A DNA stretch of 32,500 bases from Chromera velia. Lineage: Eukaryota > Sar > Chromeraceae. This document shows positions 20,186 to 30,736 of this stretch, in pieces. Position 1 is the stretch's first letter; the number at the start of each line of letters is the position of its first letter. The notes under the pieces are model-generated. The model did no database searches and was not told the origin of the DNA. It was given only the letters and a program-made list of their open reading frames with translations. The position numbers and the translations under genes were made by a program. The DNA lies in NCBI GenBank assembly GCA_018398765.1, contig JAHBMJ010000697.1, forward strand, positions 1 through 32,500, read 5' to 3'.

Positions 20186-23100
20186 TTAGTTCAAAGACTG
20201 TGCAGAAGGAGGAGGGGAGCTCCCGTGTGGAGAAGAGGGAAGCCCATTGGCAGGCGAGACGACAGAAGCATCTTTTCCGCCCCCCGCCAGACTGCCACGT
20301 CTCTGTGCTATTGGCGGCAGCTTGAGGGACTTTCTGTTTGTGTCAGAGGGGGAAGTGACTGGTGGCGGCACTGGATGGTTCGTTGACGCACGATGTCTGA
20401 GTTCGGCCATTCTTGCCTCCTGTGCTTCATAGGACTCTCTGTAGAATTCATTCGCCACATCTTCCTTTCTCTTGATAGACTCGTCTATCTCCTGAATTGT
20501 CGAGGCAGACAGAGAAAGGAGGGAGGATAGATGAGATTCTAACCGCGCTGCTACTGCAGTGAGTCCGTTTCCTGAGGAGACGGCCGGAGGAGCAGAGGAC
20601 TTGGAGCTGGAGGAGACGGAGACGGAATCCTGCAACATCAGAGGCTCGTTGTCTCTCAAGATCTTCTGCCGACGGAGTCGGAGAAGAGCCATCCTCATTT
20701 CTTTCTCCACCTCCTTTTCATACTCCTCTTCCTCATCGTCTTCCTCCTCTCCTTGCTTTTCCTCCTCATCTTCATCTTTGAAGTCAAACCCTTCCCCCCC
20801 CTCCTCTGCTGCTCTCTTCATCCTTTCGACCAGCTCCTGCACCTCAGCAGCGTCCCTAGTCGACAGGCGGGGAGCGGCCAGAAGGGGGACGAGGGGGAGA
20901 CCTTGGGAGTCCTGAAAGAATTAACAGAAGAGAGGAAGAAGGATGTGAAACTTTCTTCTGCCTTTTCACCCTCGTGACGAGGAAGGGGAAGCCGCGTGGG
21001 AATCTTGAAAAAGAAAGGGAGCGGGAACGAGTGATGGATTCTCAGCAACATTGTGGTGCGGGGGTTGAAACGGCCTGCCTGAGAAGCAGAAACATCATTG
21101 GAGAGAGACGAGACACACGAACAACGAGGCTACATGGAAGTCCGAAACAAAAACAAAGAGGCAGACGCAAAGAGAAAGAAAGGGACGAAAAATGGATTTC
21201 ACTGCGGAGGAAGGAAAACAAAAAAATAAAAACCAACCACAAGGTCTCTCAAGGTTTTCAGGGACTCCTGATCTCCCTTCCCCCCCTTGTGCTTGGTTTT
21301 GTCCACTTCTTCCTTCCCTTCCCCCACTCGCACAATGGTACCCTTTGCAACAGCAGCTTTAGCTGCTCTCTGTGCTCGCTCCTTCTCCGCTAGGTCATTG
21401 GTTAGTGCCTCAAAAACAGAGGCGGGAATCCCTCGCCGATGGATGATGTCATCCTTGATCTCTTTCACCTCTGTATCGATGGGTGCTGCCCCAATCGGAA
21501 GGAAGAGGCTTTCTTTCATTGACGAATTCAAACGACAGACTGTGGACAACACACGGGAATCCCTTACCCCGGTTGCCTCCAAGAGCTCTCTCTTCTTCTC
21601 CCTCTCCCTCATCGCGTCGTCTGACTGTGTCAGGGAATCCCCCGATGCGACCTCCTTTGGAAGGAGACTGGAGGAAAATTCTCGGAGGCTGACTTCGGGA
21701 ATATCTGAAAGAAGTGAGCTCTCAGCCTTCTTCTTGTTCTTCTCCCTTGATCTCTCAACGGATTTGTCTCTCCGGATGTTTGAGGACATTCGGCTCTGAC
21801 TCTGACTGTGCACATCAGACTGGTTGTCTCCTTGCGTAGAGCCGCTGACTGACGGCGGTGCGGCCACAGAGGAACCAGAGATGGACCGCGTGGAGGGGAA
21901 AAGGGGGTGGGGGGCTCCAGAGGGGACTTTTGCACCCTTGCCCCTAGCACCCCCTCGTTTCTCTTTCTCGGACGCTGCAGCTGTGCGCTCTTGTTTGAGA
22001 ACAATCAGAGCCTCTGTCTTTGACAGCGCTGACTGAACGCACTTCCCTGGGACCCTTTTGAGTGCTTCGTCGAGTCTCGCATCAATTTTGTCGGAATCGG
22101 AAGAATCGTCCTCTTCCTCCTTCTCGTCTGCGGGGCTGGTCTTCTTTTCCTTGACAATCGCGAGGGAACCTGGGGAGGATGAAATCGCAGATGAGGCGGT
22201 GTCGGATGTGTTTGATTTGACTGACAGAGAGACACGGCCTGTGCGGAGCCACTCAGACAGGGCTCTGGCCTCAAAGACCCTTCTCTCTGTCTCTGAGGGA
22301 ATGCAAACATCAGAGCAGCCTAGAGATATGCAAAGGGAACAGCCGTCTCCGTTTGCGGAATTGGGAGAAGATTTTGGGATCCGACGGAGAACCAGAACGT
22401 CCTCCTGATTGGACCCCTGTCGATTCAGAGCCCCTTGTTTTTTCTCTCTGTCTTTCTCGTTCTCTGCCCCCTTCATTCTCTCCCCTCTGAGGCTTTTGTC
22501 TCTCTGCTGTCGTCTGTGTCCGAAGGGACCTCGACGGGACGTGAGGTCAGGAGGGAGGGGAATCAATTCACACTTTCCACCCCCGTTGCCCTTCGCGCTC
22601 CCGGGCTTGGTGCAATGTTCAGATTCTGCTACAGACAGGTGGTTGTCTGCAGAAGAAGGCAGGGCGGGAGTGTCCTTTTGGGCACTTTTGGGGGGTGAGA
22701 CGGGGTCTGGGTCTGCACTGATGTTGTTTCTCTGATCTGTTGGCTTGACGTTCTCTATCTCCGTCTCTGTCTCTTTAGTCCTGTCCGCACCTCCTGTCCG
22801 ATGAGTCGAGATGAGACCGTCACTCCTCTCGCTGTGCTCGCCTTCCTTTTCCTCTCCTTTTCCTTCTGCAGCCTCCCGCAGACTGTTCAGGAGGTCTTCG
22901 AAGAAGGGGTTGTTCGAGGCATTCAGGTCGCACACTGGCCGGAAAGGGGCCGTGGTAGGGACAGTGGAGGTGGCGGGGACTTCCTGCGTGAGGGGGTCTT
23001 CGGGTGTGCTACAGAGAGCGAGTGCGAGGGGAAGCGCTGTGAAGCTTCGATCCTGTTCGTGTGTTTCTTTTGCGTTGGATGAGGGAAGTGTGAGGGCAGT

Positions 23101-24519
23101 GGAATCCTCTAGCTCGTCTGCAGAAGGGGTAAGGGAGTCTTGGCGTGTGGAGGGAATGGAACTGTCGGCAGGGAGGGCAGTCGCAGTTTCGGATTCATCT
23201 GTGACTGTTCTCTCTTTCTCCCTCCCTCCCTGCTTCTCTTCGGCTTCTGAACAGAGACGCTTGAGGGTGGAGGCCTCGACTGGAAAGGCGGCCACTAGCT
23301 GGAGGGCAGAGGGAATGTTGTTGTCTGACAGGTCGATGGTCTCCAGATGTGGAGTCATGCGGGTGAAGTTGCAGAGCTCTGAAATCTTGTTCGAGGCAAC
23401 GGACAACTCGAACAAACAGGGGAAGAAGGGCAGCCGTTTGAGGGAAGTCAAACGATTGTGGGAGGCCGAGAGTACCTGCAAGAGGGTCCAGCCACAAGGG
23501 AACCAAGAGGAGTGCAAGTCCGTTCACATTGCATCCACCGACAGTTTCGAAAGTGCCACTGCTGTTTCGTGCGAAATAAAAGTCCTGTGATCCTGTAGGA
23601 AAAAAGAGAGCCGATGTTTAAATGAGATCGAACAATCCCTGTCTTTGGAACCAAATCCCCCTTCTGACCTGCAATCGTTTTGCCACAGCTGTGGTTGCAT
23701 CGATGTTCTTCAGTTCATTTCTGTCAAGGCACAGCTCTCGGAGGGAGAGGAGGCCTGAGAGCTCGGACGTGTCCAGAGTGGCAACGGAGTTTCCACTCAA
23801 GTTCAAACTCTCCAGGCACCGAAGCGACATCAGCCCTCTTCGGAGCCGACTGATCTCGTTGTTTGCTAGTGACAGCTCCTGCAGCCTTGTCATCTTATCC
23901 AGCCCCCTGATGTTTGAAATTTGGTTTTTGTCGAGAGACAACACACGAAGAGAGCGGATGTGCTCAAGACCTCCGATCTCCAAAATGCAGTTGTCATCAG
24001 CATTCAAGGTGTGTAGTTTGGTGAGGGATTCTAACCCTCTGAGTGTTCGGATTGAATTTCCACTGAGGTTTAAATTTGTCAGACCGGGCAGAGGCGCCAG
24101 GTTGGCAATCTCGGAGATATTGTTGCACGACAAGTCCAAGGCAGTAATCGTATTCGAAAGCTTCTTTGCAACATGGAGGTTTTCAATTTGTTGGATAAAC
24201 TTGAAACGAAGAGACAGTTTCTGGGACGCCTTCACATTGGTCTTCTTCGCAATCTCTTCCTGCAAAAAAGAGAAACGATGCATTCAGGTGAGTGCACGCT
24301 CCAGCAACATCATGCGAGAATTAAATGTATGTGTTGCCGAACAACAGGTTGATTGAAAAATGTTCTGTTTTTAAACCAAGATGGTCAGAAACTTACCACC
24401 AATTCCTCTTCCAGTACAGTCTCTTTTCCCGTCCATCGCAGCTGAGGCTGCTCTTCTTCCTCTTCAAACTCAATGTGCCTCGTGGGAGGGCTTTTCTGCT
24501 TCCGTTCGCGTGTCGGCAT
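20186..24519 (-). CDS. SDS22-type leucine-rich-repeat protein, four exons
   Basis: Exons: 24519-24397, 24259-23669, 23475-21241, 20911-20186. Introns are GT-AG, all phase 0, giving 1,224 residues. The start is the ATG at 24519; the first exon is acidic (EFEEEEEQPQLRW). About ten LRRs of ~22 residues follow (roughly 60-290), with the SDS22-like pattern LxxLxLxxNxIxxIxxL, for example LRVLSLDKNQISNIRGL. The junction 23669/23475 falls exactly inside one repeat (...AKRLQ/VLSASHNRLTSL), which confirms it. The huge third exon then encodes about 690 residues of Ser/Glu/Lys/Pro-rich low complexity. The last exon has an acidic run (DEDEEEKQGEEEDDEEEEYE) and a helical, coiled-coil-like segment. LRR proteins of this class commonly act as adaptors, in phosphatase-1 regulation or at cilia; no specific orthologue can be named. 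The third donor (GTGGTTGG) is weak, so the 21.2 kb end is less sure. Confidence 0.85.
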
Positions 24520-25570
24520 ACCGACGGATATTGGATGCTTCTCGTGTGCAACAGGCAGTCAAGTCCCGTTGAAGATTTTGGCAAGGCAAGGACAAAGTTC
24601 GAAGCTGTTATTCCTCGCTCTTAAAGATCTTCTTTGCAAGAATGATGCATTGCTGATATATGCCCGTCACCACATTGTAACACCGCGCCTGTTCTGGACC
24701 AACTTCTGTATATATATATATATATATATATATGTGGTTCCATATATATATATATATATATATATATGCATTTAGATTTAGGAATCATGCATCAGTTGAA
24801 TCGCGGCCGCTATTAATTACAACTTTTTTTTTCGCGCGCATGCGCGCGCGATCGAAGGCTATCGCAAACCCAGGCCGCACCCGCAGATTTTGACCCGCAG
24901 ATTTTGCACTTAGGCCGTATTGTATTGTGGCAGACTCTCGGCCTGCGGGGCTGCGGCTTGCAGGGTATCTCCTGTACAGGAGTCTCCCACCCCCATGCAT
25001 TCTACCTAGGCCGTTCGAATCTGTCGCATCCTAGAGTGGCGTAGATTTTACCTATTTACCCGTGGATTTACCCGATTTTAGGCATGGATTTTACAAAAAA
25101 AAAGGTAAAATCTACGGTTCCAAAAAAATATTTTGAGCGTAAGATGATCCGTAGATTTTGCATGACCCGTGGATTTTTCAATGCAAAATCTATAGTTCAA
25201 AATATACGGATCGCGTAAATTCAAAATCTACGAGTCATGCAAAAGCAGCAAAAGACAGCAAAAATCAAAATCCATACCCGCATATTTCAATTGTGCACAA
25301 AATAAGCACCCGTAGATTTCTGAAATATGACTGACCATAGATTTTGCATGCATATATATGTATGTATACATTTATATGCATGTCCTTAATTCTCCAGCTA
25401 TATATAGCTGAATGGCCACGGTCGATCCTTTTCAGCTAGCTATCAAGTGTCCAGTTATACAGCCAGCTAGCTGTGCACACATATATGTAGCCATAGTCTT
25501 CGACGTACGTCTGGTATAGAGTTCGTTCGTCCGTCTCTTCTAAACTGAATCTTTCGAGAGGTACAGAAAC
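24520..25570. other. AT-rich block: (TA)n pair and interspersed CCGTAGATTTTGC motif
   Basis: No gene is seen. Two (TA)n runs (24711-24733 and 24743-24766) are separated by TGTGGTTCC. From 24885 to 25350 a degenerate motif close to CCGTAGATTTTGC recurs at least ten times in both orientations (for example 24885, 24898, 25037, 25148, 25307, 25335; reverse near 25103, 25180, 25220). CGCGCGCATGCGCGCG at 24832-24847 is a perfect palindrome. Dense motifs in both orientations are typical of subterminal regions of DNA transposons, but no ends were found. Confidence 0.5.
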
Positions 25571-25930
25571 ATGACTCTCCAGGAAGCATCCATAAGGGAC
25601 ACGGCAAACCACTTTCTCGACTTGTACTTGAAGACTACGCAAAATGCAGCATAGACACAGCAGTCGGCTGTCCGGTTACAGAGAATCTCTGAGGTTTGTC
25701 TGGGAAAATCGGTTCTTTCGAAACGTTTTGGGGAGGATCTAGGAAATGTTACTTGAGAGACGGATCGATGGATTGAAAAGGAAGTAGGAAAAGTTCAGCT
25801 TTCGTTCATGGACCTAGATCGGCCAGTTGTGAATCCCTATTCACAGGAGGAGTACGAAGGTAACAACAACTACCATATCCCTGTGTGGCCTGCAAAGACG
25901 GCTTATAAAAGTATATATAAGTTTTTATCA

Positions 25931-25968
<38 letters not shown>

Positions 25969-26079
25969 CCTCCCTCTCTCACTCTCTTTCTCTCTCTCCC
26001 TCACTCTCTCTCTCTCTCTCTGTCTCTCTTTTTCTCTCTCTCTCCCTCCCTCACTCACTCTCTCTCTCTCTCCCCCTCA

Positions 26080-26113
<34 letters not shown>

Positions 26114-26208
26114 TCTTGTGTGTAGAATAGTGTACAATTTGAGCAGAAGGAGACGAAAAGGTTTTGGATGCCATAAATGAACCTGCTTTCTCTTTCTCAC
26201 TGAGCCTT

Positions 26209-26251
<43 letters not shown>

Positions 26252-26306
26252 TTGAGCATAGGTTGGGTGAAAGGATGGAAGACGAGCATATGCATTTTTA
26301 TATCTG

Positions 26307-26344
<38 letters not shown>

Positions 26345-26440
26345 AAGAAGGGAGAAGAAGAAACATATAGTCTGTCTGTCTGCCTTTGTGTATGTCTGTC
26401 TGTCTGCCTGTCTGCAGGTCTGCTTGAGTTGGAGAGCTAT
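25931..26440. repeat. Long (CT)n and (CTGT)n fields
   Basis: Nearly uninterrupted (CT)n runs at about 25934-26112, again (TC)n about 26207-26252, then (CTGT)n about 26305-26341 and 26374-26413. They lie between two coding segments of the transposase-like pseudogene, so they may be inside an intron of it. Confidence 0.9.
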
Positions 26441-27391
26441 TGAGAGGACGTGTTGAATTGGTTTCGTTTCAAGCGTAAGTTTTTGGAGCAAGGACTGCAC
26501 GAGATCGGCATCTACACCAACAATTTGTGCGGCGCATCGTTATAGAAACATCGTCTTTTCTTGCATCCCCACTCATTTCCTGTCAATGTATACTTAGATG
26601 GAGTGGAGGCAGTGGAGACCACAGGGATTGACGTTCTACAGTCCTTTACAGGAATTTACCACTATAGAGATACATGGCATCCCAACCCAGTGTTTGCTCC
26701 ATCTGCCCCAGACAGCATTTGCCCTTATACCATTGTCCTCAAAGAAGAGAAGGCTGCATGTGCCGGGTACAAGGCACTCAGGAAGCTGAATCTCGAACTT
26801 CTCGAGCTCGAGTGCAGGGGGATCAAGTGCGACATTCAGGATAGGAACGAAACAATTAACTTGGTTCTGCCAATGCGACACTGCATCGTTAGAGATAATC
26901 CTGCAAAGTCTGATAAGTCTTAGTTGGCTAGGGGGTGCTCACAAAAAAGCATTCTCTTCACTGCGTTTGTGTCTTGCGTGTGTCTCTCTCATTTCTTCCC
27001 CTCCCTTCAGTACGTACGCCATGGTGCTTGTGTCTGTGCACATGTCTCATGGTGTCTTATCTTGTTTTGCAATGCAGAAATGACAGAAACACACGCTCTG
27101 TGGCCCTCTGAGTGCTACTGTCAGCGTTGCCTCTTGCGTTACATCATTGGCAATGCAAGGGGGCAATCAGAGCAAAAGAAGGCAAAGAGACGAAAGGAGG
27201 CATACTTGAATGCTGAGGCGGAGCGAGTGACTGACTGGCCTGCCGTATATATACAAGCAGCGCAGCAGCAGTTTCAAGGGGCCCCATTTGGGATCAAAGG
27301 CCCGTCTCCTTTCCATCTCGAGACAATAGATTTGTTTGCAAATGGAGTGGTAAGTCTGCCTTTTTACCTGTCGCCATGACCCCCTGCCTCG

Positions 27392-27397
<6 letters not shown>

Positions 27398-27433
<36 letters not shown>

Positions 27434-27600
27434 CTGTGTGTGTGTATATGTGTGTGTGTATGTATAAAAAAAGAAAAGAAGAAGGGAAGAAAGGAAAAAA
27501 GGAAGAAAAGAAGGAAGGAAGGAAGGGAGGAAGGGAGGAAGGGAGGAAAGAAGGAAGGAAGGAAGGAAGGAAGGAAGGAAAGAGAGAGGGAAGCAAGGAA
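27398..27600. repeat. (GT)n followed by GGAA-type repeat inside an intron
   Basis: (GT)n at about 27398-27460 is followed by a purine-only stretch with GAAG, GGAA and GGGAGGAA units at about 27473-27600. Both sit within the 301-bp phase-0 intron 27350-27650 of the transposase-like pseudogene. Confidence 0.9.
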
Positions 27601-28313
27601 ACAAGGAGAAAAGCTAACAAGGAGAGAAACTTCCTATATCTTTTTTGTAGGCAGAGGACCGTCCGTTTAATTATATCGAAATGGTGGCTCCAGATCTGGC
27701 GCACGACATAGATGAGAACATGTTGTCTCAGGTGCTGGGGCCAGCTATTAGACGTCTCCAATCTTCGCATAGAGTTTCCATGAGAGACCTTCGAGCGTCC
27801 ATGCAGGAGATGGCCAAACCTGGGGAGGCAATCCCCTCGTTGCTGTTTACGAAGAATGAAGATCTGAAGTTGAAAGCGTCTCCTTGCTGCCTTGCGGTAC
27901 GGGGCGTCTACCATTTTATTGAAAACCATAGACCCCATTTGCTCAAGGGAGGAGATCTGACCGTTCTAGTTTTCGCTAAAATGTGGGAGTGGGCAGAGCT
28001 CTTCACCGACCAGGTTTCCCTCGCCGATTTTGAGCTTGACAAAGCTCATCGGCAGATTGTTGAATAGATGAAGCTCTATAAGGAGACAGTCTCTGAACGC
28101 GGTGGGATATTTTATCTGACTGATCATCTTCCCGCACACTTTTGCGAGCAGGTGCGCCTCTTTGGTCCTCTGAATTAGCTCTGTTGCTTGGGGCTGGAGT
28201 CTTTTAACTTTCGAGGGAAGACTCTCTTTAAGCATTGGAATGTAGGATCAAATCGCCGACTTATCCCTTTAAGAGTTCTTGAGGGCCTTGTTCGTTGGCA
28301 AAAGTGGAATTGA

Positions 28314-28942
28314 CAAAAGAAAGGCAAGTTTCTGAGTGTGAATGAGCCAGCCACTGGCCTGATTGCAGCTGGAGTGCACACGTTGCGATAAAAATCAACA
28401 ACACACAAATTATGGTGAATGTTCATAAATGTGTCACTAGGCATCTTATTTAAAATATTTATAGTATGTATAGTAGTCTTTAGGTAGTTAGTTAGTGCAA
28501 TAAAAATCAACAACACAAAAATTATGGTGAATGTTCATAAATGTGTCACTAGGCATCTTATTTAAAATACTTATAGTATATATAGACTAAGTACAGTATA
28601 GTAGTCTTTAGTTAGTTAGTTTACTAGTTTATAAGCTTATGGAAAACTAACTAACTAATTCAACTAAACAGATTTGAGCTAAGATTTGAGTAGCGTTTGC
28701 ACAAAAAAAAATACTATAGGGTTTAGTTCTTAATTTAGTTAGTTAATTCGATTTTACAGAAAAATGTAAACTAACTAAAAAACTATAAACTAAATAAAAA
28801 TTATGCCCGGCCCTATTCTTTGTGCATATATGTCTATATACTATTATATAAACATTTTAAATAAGATACCTATAGTATGTAGATAAATATAAATTTATTA
28901 GTTTTGAATCTTTGCTTTAAATCTCCAATGCACTTCAATGTT
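28314..28942. repeat. AT-rich region with 112-bp tandem duplication and foldbacks
   Basis: The block beginning ATAAAAATCAACAACACA at 28388 is repeated from 28500 (period 112), with near-identity for most of its length. The 28845-28875 segment contains an inverted copy of its ATCTTATTTAAAAT core. Between 28607 and 28655, AGTTAGTTAGTTT faces AAAACTAACTAACT. A terminus-like GGGCCGGGCATAATTTTT is present in reverse at 28798-28815. Together these look like remains of small foldback elements. No gene. Confidence 0.6.
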
Positions 28943-29683
28943 TTACTCCATTGGTTCTGGATCTGATTCTTCTCTCTGATTGTAGATGGATAAAAGAGAG
29001 ACAGGGTGTTGGCCAGCAGATGCTGATGGGGGGCTAGATGGGGGGGGGAACATAGGGGGATTGACATCATGTGCAGATGAAGAACCAAATTCGATCGAAG
29101 CTCCTTTGTCAACTCCTCTTCCCAAGACTCCATGCCCGTGGAGGGCATCGGGGGAAAAGGAGCGCTGTAGAAACTGGGAGCCCATCAAACCTCCTTCGCC
29201 AACTCCCTCTTCTAAGCCTCCATGCCCGTGGAGAGCGTCGGGGGAAAAGGAGCGCTGTAGAAACTGGGAGCCCATCAAACGTCCTTCGCCAACTCCCTCT
29301 TCTAAGCCTCCATGCCTGTGGAGGGCATCGGGGGAAAAGGGACGCTGTGGAAACTGGGAGCCCATCAAATCTCCTTCGTCAACTCCCCCTCCCAAGCTTC
29401 CATACCCGTGAGGGGCATCATAGGGAAAAGAACGCTGTGCAAACTGAGAAGCGATTGAACGGTCGCTTCCCCCGCAGCCGAAGTCCAAATCTTCCCCCAG
29501 ACTGGGACCGATCCCCAAAGCGGGCTCAGGGCTTTGACTGACTCTTCCTCCCATAGATGCCAACCTGCCGTTTCCATCATTGGGATGTTGTATAAAGAAA
29601 GCGCTCAACTGGAGTCGACTCTGATGTTCAGACTGCGACGGCCCCGAGCGAGCGATCGGATTCCCCACACCAGGTGGGGGCAT
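28943..29683 (-). CDS. Hypothetical protein with 30-residue tandem repeats
   Basis: An uninterrupted 246-codon frame runs from ATG at 29683 to TAA at 28943. A TAA directly precedes the ATG in the same frame, so the start is well bounded if the ORF is unspliced. The centre consists of four tandem copies of a 30-residue unit, of the form QFLQRSFSPDALHGHGGLEE plus a Gly/Glu-rich link. The last two complete copies are almost identical and the first is divergent. The ends are Gly/Pro/Ser-rich. No signal peptide, membrane segment or known domain is seen. It could be a free-standing gene or the last exon of the broken gene upstream (30.29-32.46 kb), which shares its strand and repeat-rich style. Function unknown. 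Confidence 0.5.
   Translation of the reverse strand: MPPPGVGNPIARSGPSQSEHQSRLQLSAFFIQHPNDGNGRLASMGGRVSQSPEPALGIGPSLGEDLDFGCGGSDRSIASQFAQRSFPYDAPHGYGSLGGGVDEGDLMGSQFPQRPFSPDALHRHGGLEEGVGEGRLMGSQFLQRSFSPDALHGHGGLEEGVGEGGLMGSQFLQRSFSPDALHGHGVLGRGVDKGASIEFGSSSAHDVNPPMFPPPSSPPSASAGQHPVSLLSIYNQREESDPEPME
29104..29445. repeat. 90-bp coding minisatellite, four copies
   Basis: Period 90 bp, for example CTGTAGAAACTGGGAGCCCA at intervals of 90 (about 29165 and 29255, with a diverged copy about 29345). Because 90 is a multiple of three, the frame is kept and gives the 30-residue repeats of the minus-strand ORF. Confidence 0.85.
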
Positions 29684-29974
29684 TTATTCCCACCAGGTGC
29701 CAGGCCTGCGGGACGGTGAGGAGACATGACCTTCCCCCCCCCCCCCCCGCATCTTCTTATCGCCCTCCTGCCTGACATGACCTTTCCCCCCCCTCCTGCA
29801 GCTCCTCATCGACTTCTTGCCCCATGGTTTCGTCTCCACTGTGCTGAAGCTCTTTTGCCCTCTCTTTTTCCTCTTTTTCTTGTATTTTATGCCTTTTCAA
29901 TGTACGTGGAAGTTACACTATATATTCTGCTGTCTCTGGCAGCAGATTCTCTGCTTCGGGACCTACTTTGTACT

Positions 29975-30098
29975 CAAACACACACACACACACACATACA
30001 CACACACACACACAAATCAATATAAAATACACACGCACAAATACACACACACAAATATATATATATACACATATGTACACACACACATACACACACAG

Positions 30099-30131
<33 letters not shown>

Positions 30132-30141
30132 AATACACATA

Positions 30142-30191
<50 letters not shown>

Positions 30192-30235
30192 CACATACAC
30201 ACACACACACAGACACACACACACACACACAGCGA
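29975..30235. repeat. (CA)n field with interspersed TA
   Basis: About 260 bp of almost pure CA dinucleotides broken by short ATATAT and AAAT stretches. It lies immediately downstream (minus sense) of the exon 30473-30292, so it is probably intronic. Frames read through it are spurious. Confidence 0.9.
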
Positions 30236-30473
30236 TAGAGACAGAGAGAACACTAGCTCCCTGGAACAGATGTATACAGATACAGACTGACGTGATTCGT
30301 AGGGGGCGGCTCAGATGGCTGTTGACATATGCTACAGGGCCCTGTTCCTTCAAAATGTTTTTCTTCATCATCGTCTCCACCAGGATCTTTGTCTTGTTCA
30401 CAGACAACACTCCTGAGAAGTGGTCCAGATCATCGCTGTCGAGAGTGTGCTTCCAGGCCAGGAGGTTCTCCAC

Positions 30474-30680
30474 CTGTACATACATATATACATACATATA
30501 TACATACATACATACACAGAGAGACACACACATACAGAAACATAGAGGCAGATAGATACAGACAGATACAGACAGATACAGACAGAGATAGACTGAGACA
30601 AACAGAGACAGATAGAAAGAAACAGAGACAGACAAAGAAACCGCGGGCGCTCCCTCCTCCCCCCTCCCCCCCACACACAC

Positions 30681-30717
<37 letters not shown>

Positions 30718-30736
30718 ATCAACCATACAGACGGAC
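30474..30736. repeat. (CATA)n, CAGATA-type and (GA)n repeats filling an intron
   Basis: CATA units at about 30477-30520, ACAGATA/ACAGACA units at about 30540-30640 and (GA)n at about 30681-30712. Together they make up most of the intron between exons 31280-30737 and 30473-30292 of the minus-strand pseudogene; donor GTCCGT and acceptor ACAG flank them. Confidence 0.85.

Larger units (their letters stand above)
25571..28313 (+). pseudogene. Decayed DNA-transposon protein (transposase-like), with introns
   Basis: A chain of coding segments reads on the + strand. It starts at an ATG at 25571 (MTLQEASIRDTANHFLDLYL) and resumes at 26474. It then shows VNVYLDGVEAVE and, about 90 residues on, RDNPAKSD, then CYCQRCLLR (27116-27142), then DLKLKAS and HFCEQVRLFGPLN. 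This order (YxDGV, D.PAK, CxxC, LKLKAS, H...FGPL) resembles transposase-like ORFs of animal and protist DNA transposons; family assignment is inference. One intron, 27350-27650, is clean: GTAAGT donor, TTTTTTGTAG acceptor, phase 0 both sides. In-frame stops: TAG 25652, TGA 25754, TAG 26543, TAG 26921, TAG 28065, TAG 28176; the end is TGA 28311. Between 25860 and 26470, and between 26905 and 27080, introns or insertions are likely but phases do not close. No terminal repeats were identified. Confidence 0.5.

Noticed and set aside
21287-23590. Several + frames of 100-259 codons opposite the LRR gene
   Set aside because: Shadows of the long low-complexity exon; the minus frame is continuous for 745 codons and carries the LRRs.
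26305-26413. CTGT arrays considered as a CRISPR-like or spacer-bearing array
   Set aside because: Uninterrupted four-base units without spacers; ordinary microsatellite in a eukaryotic genome.
27167-27938. Minus frames rich in Pro, Ser, Phe and Thr-His opposite the transposase-like gene
   Set aside because: Translations of the GGAA and GT repeats within the intron on the other strand.
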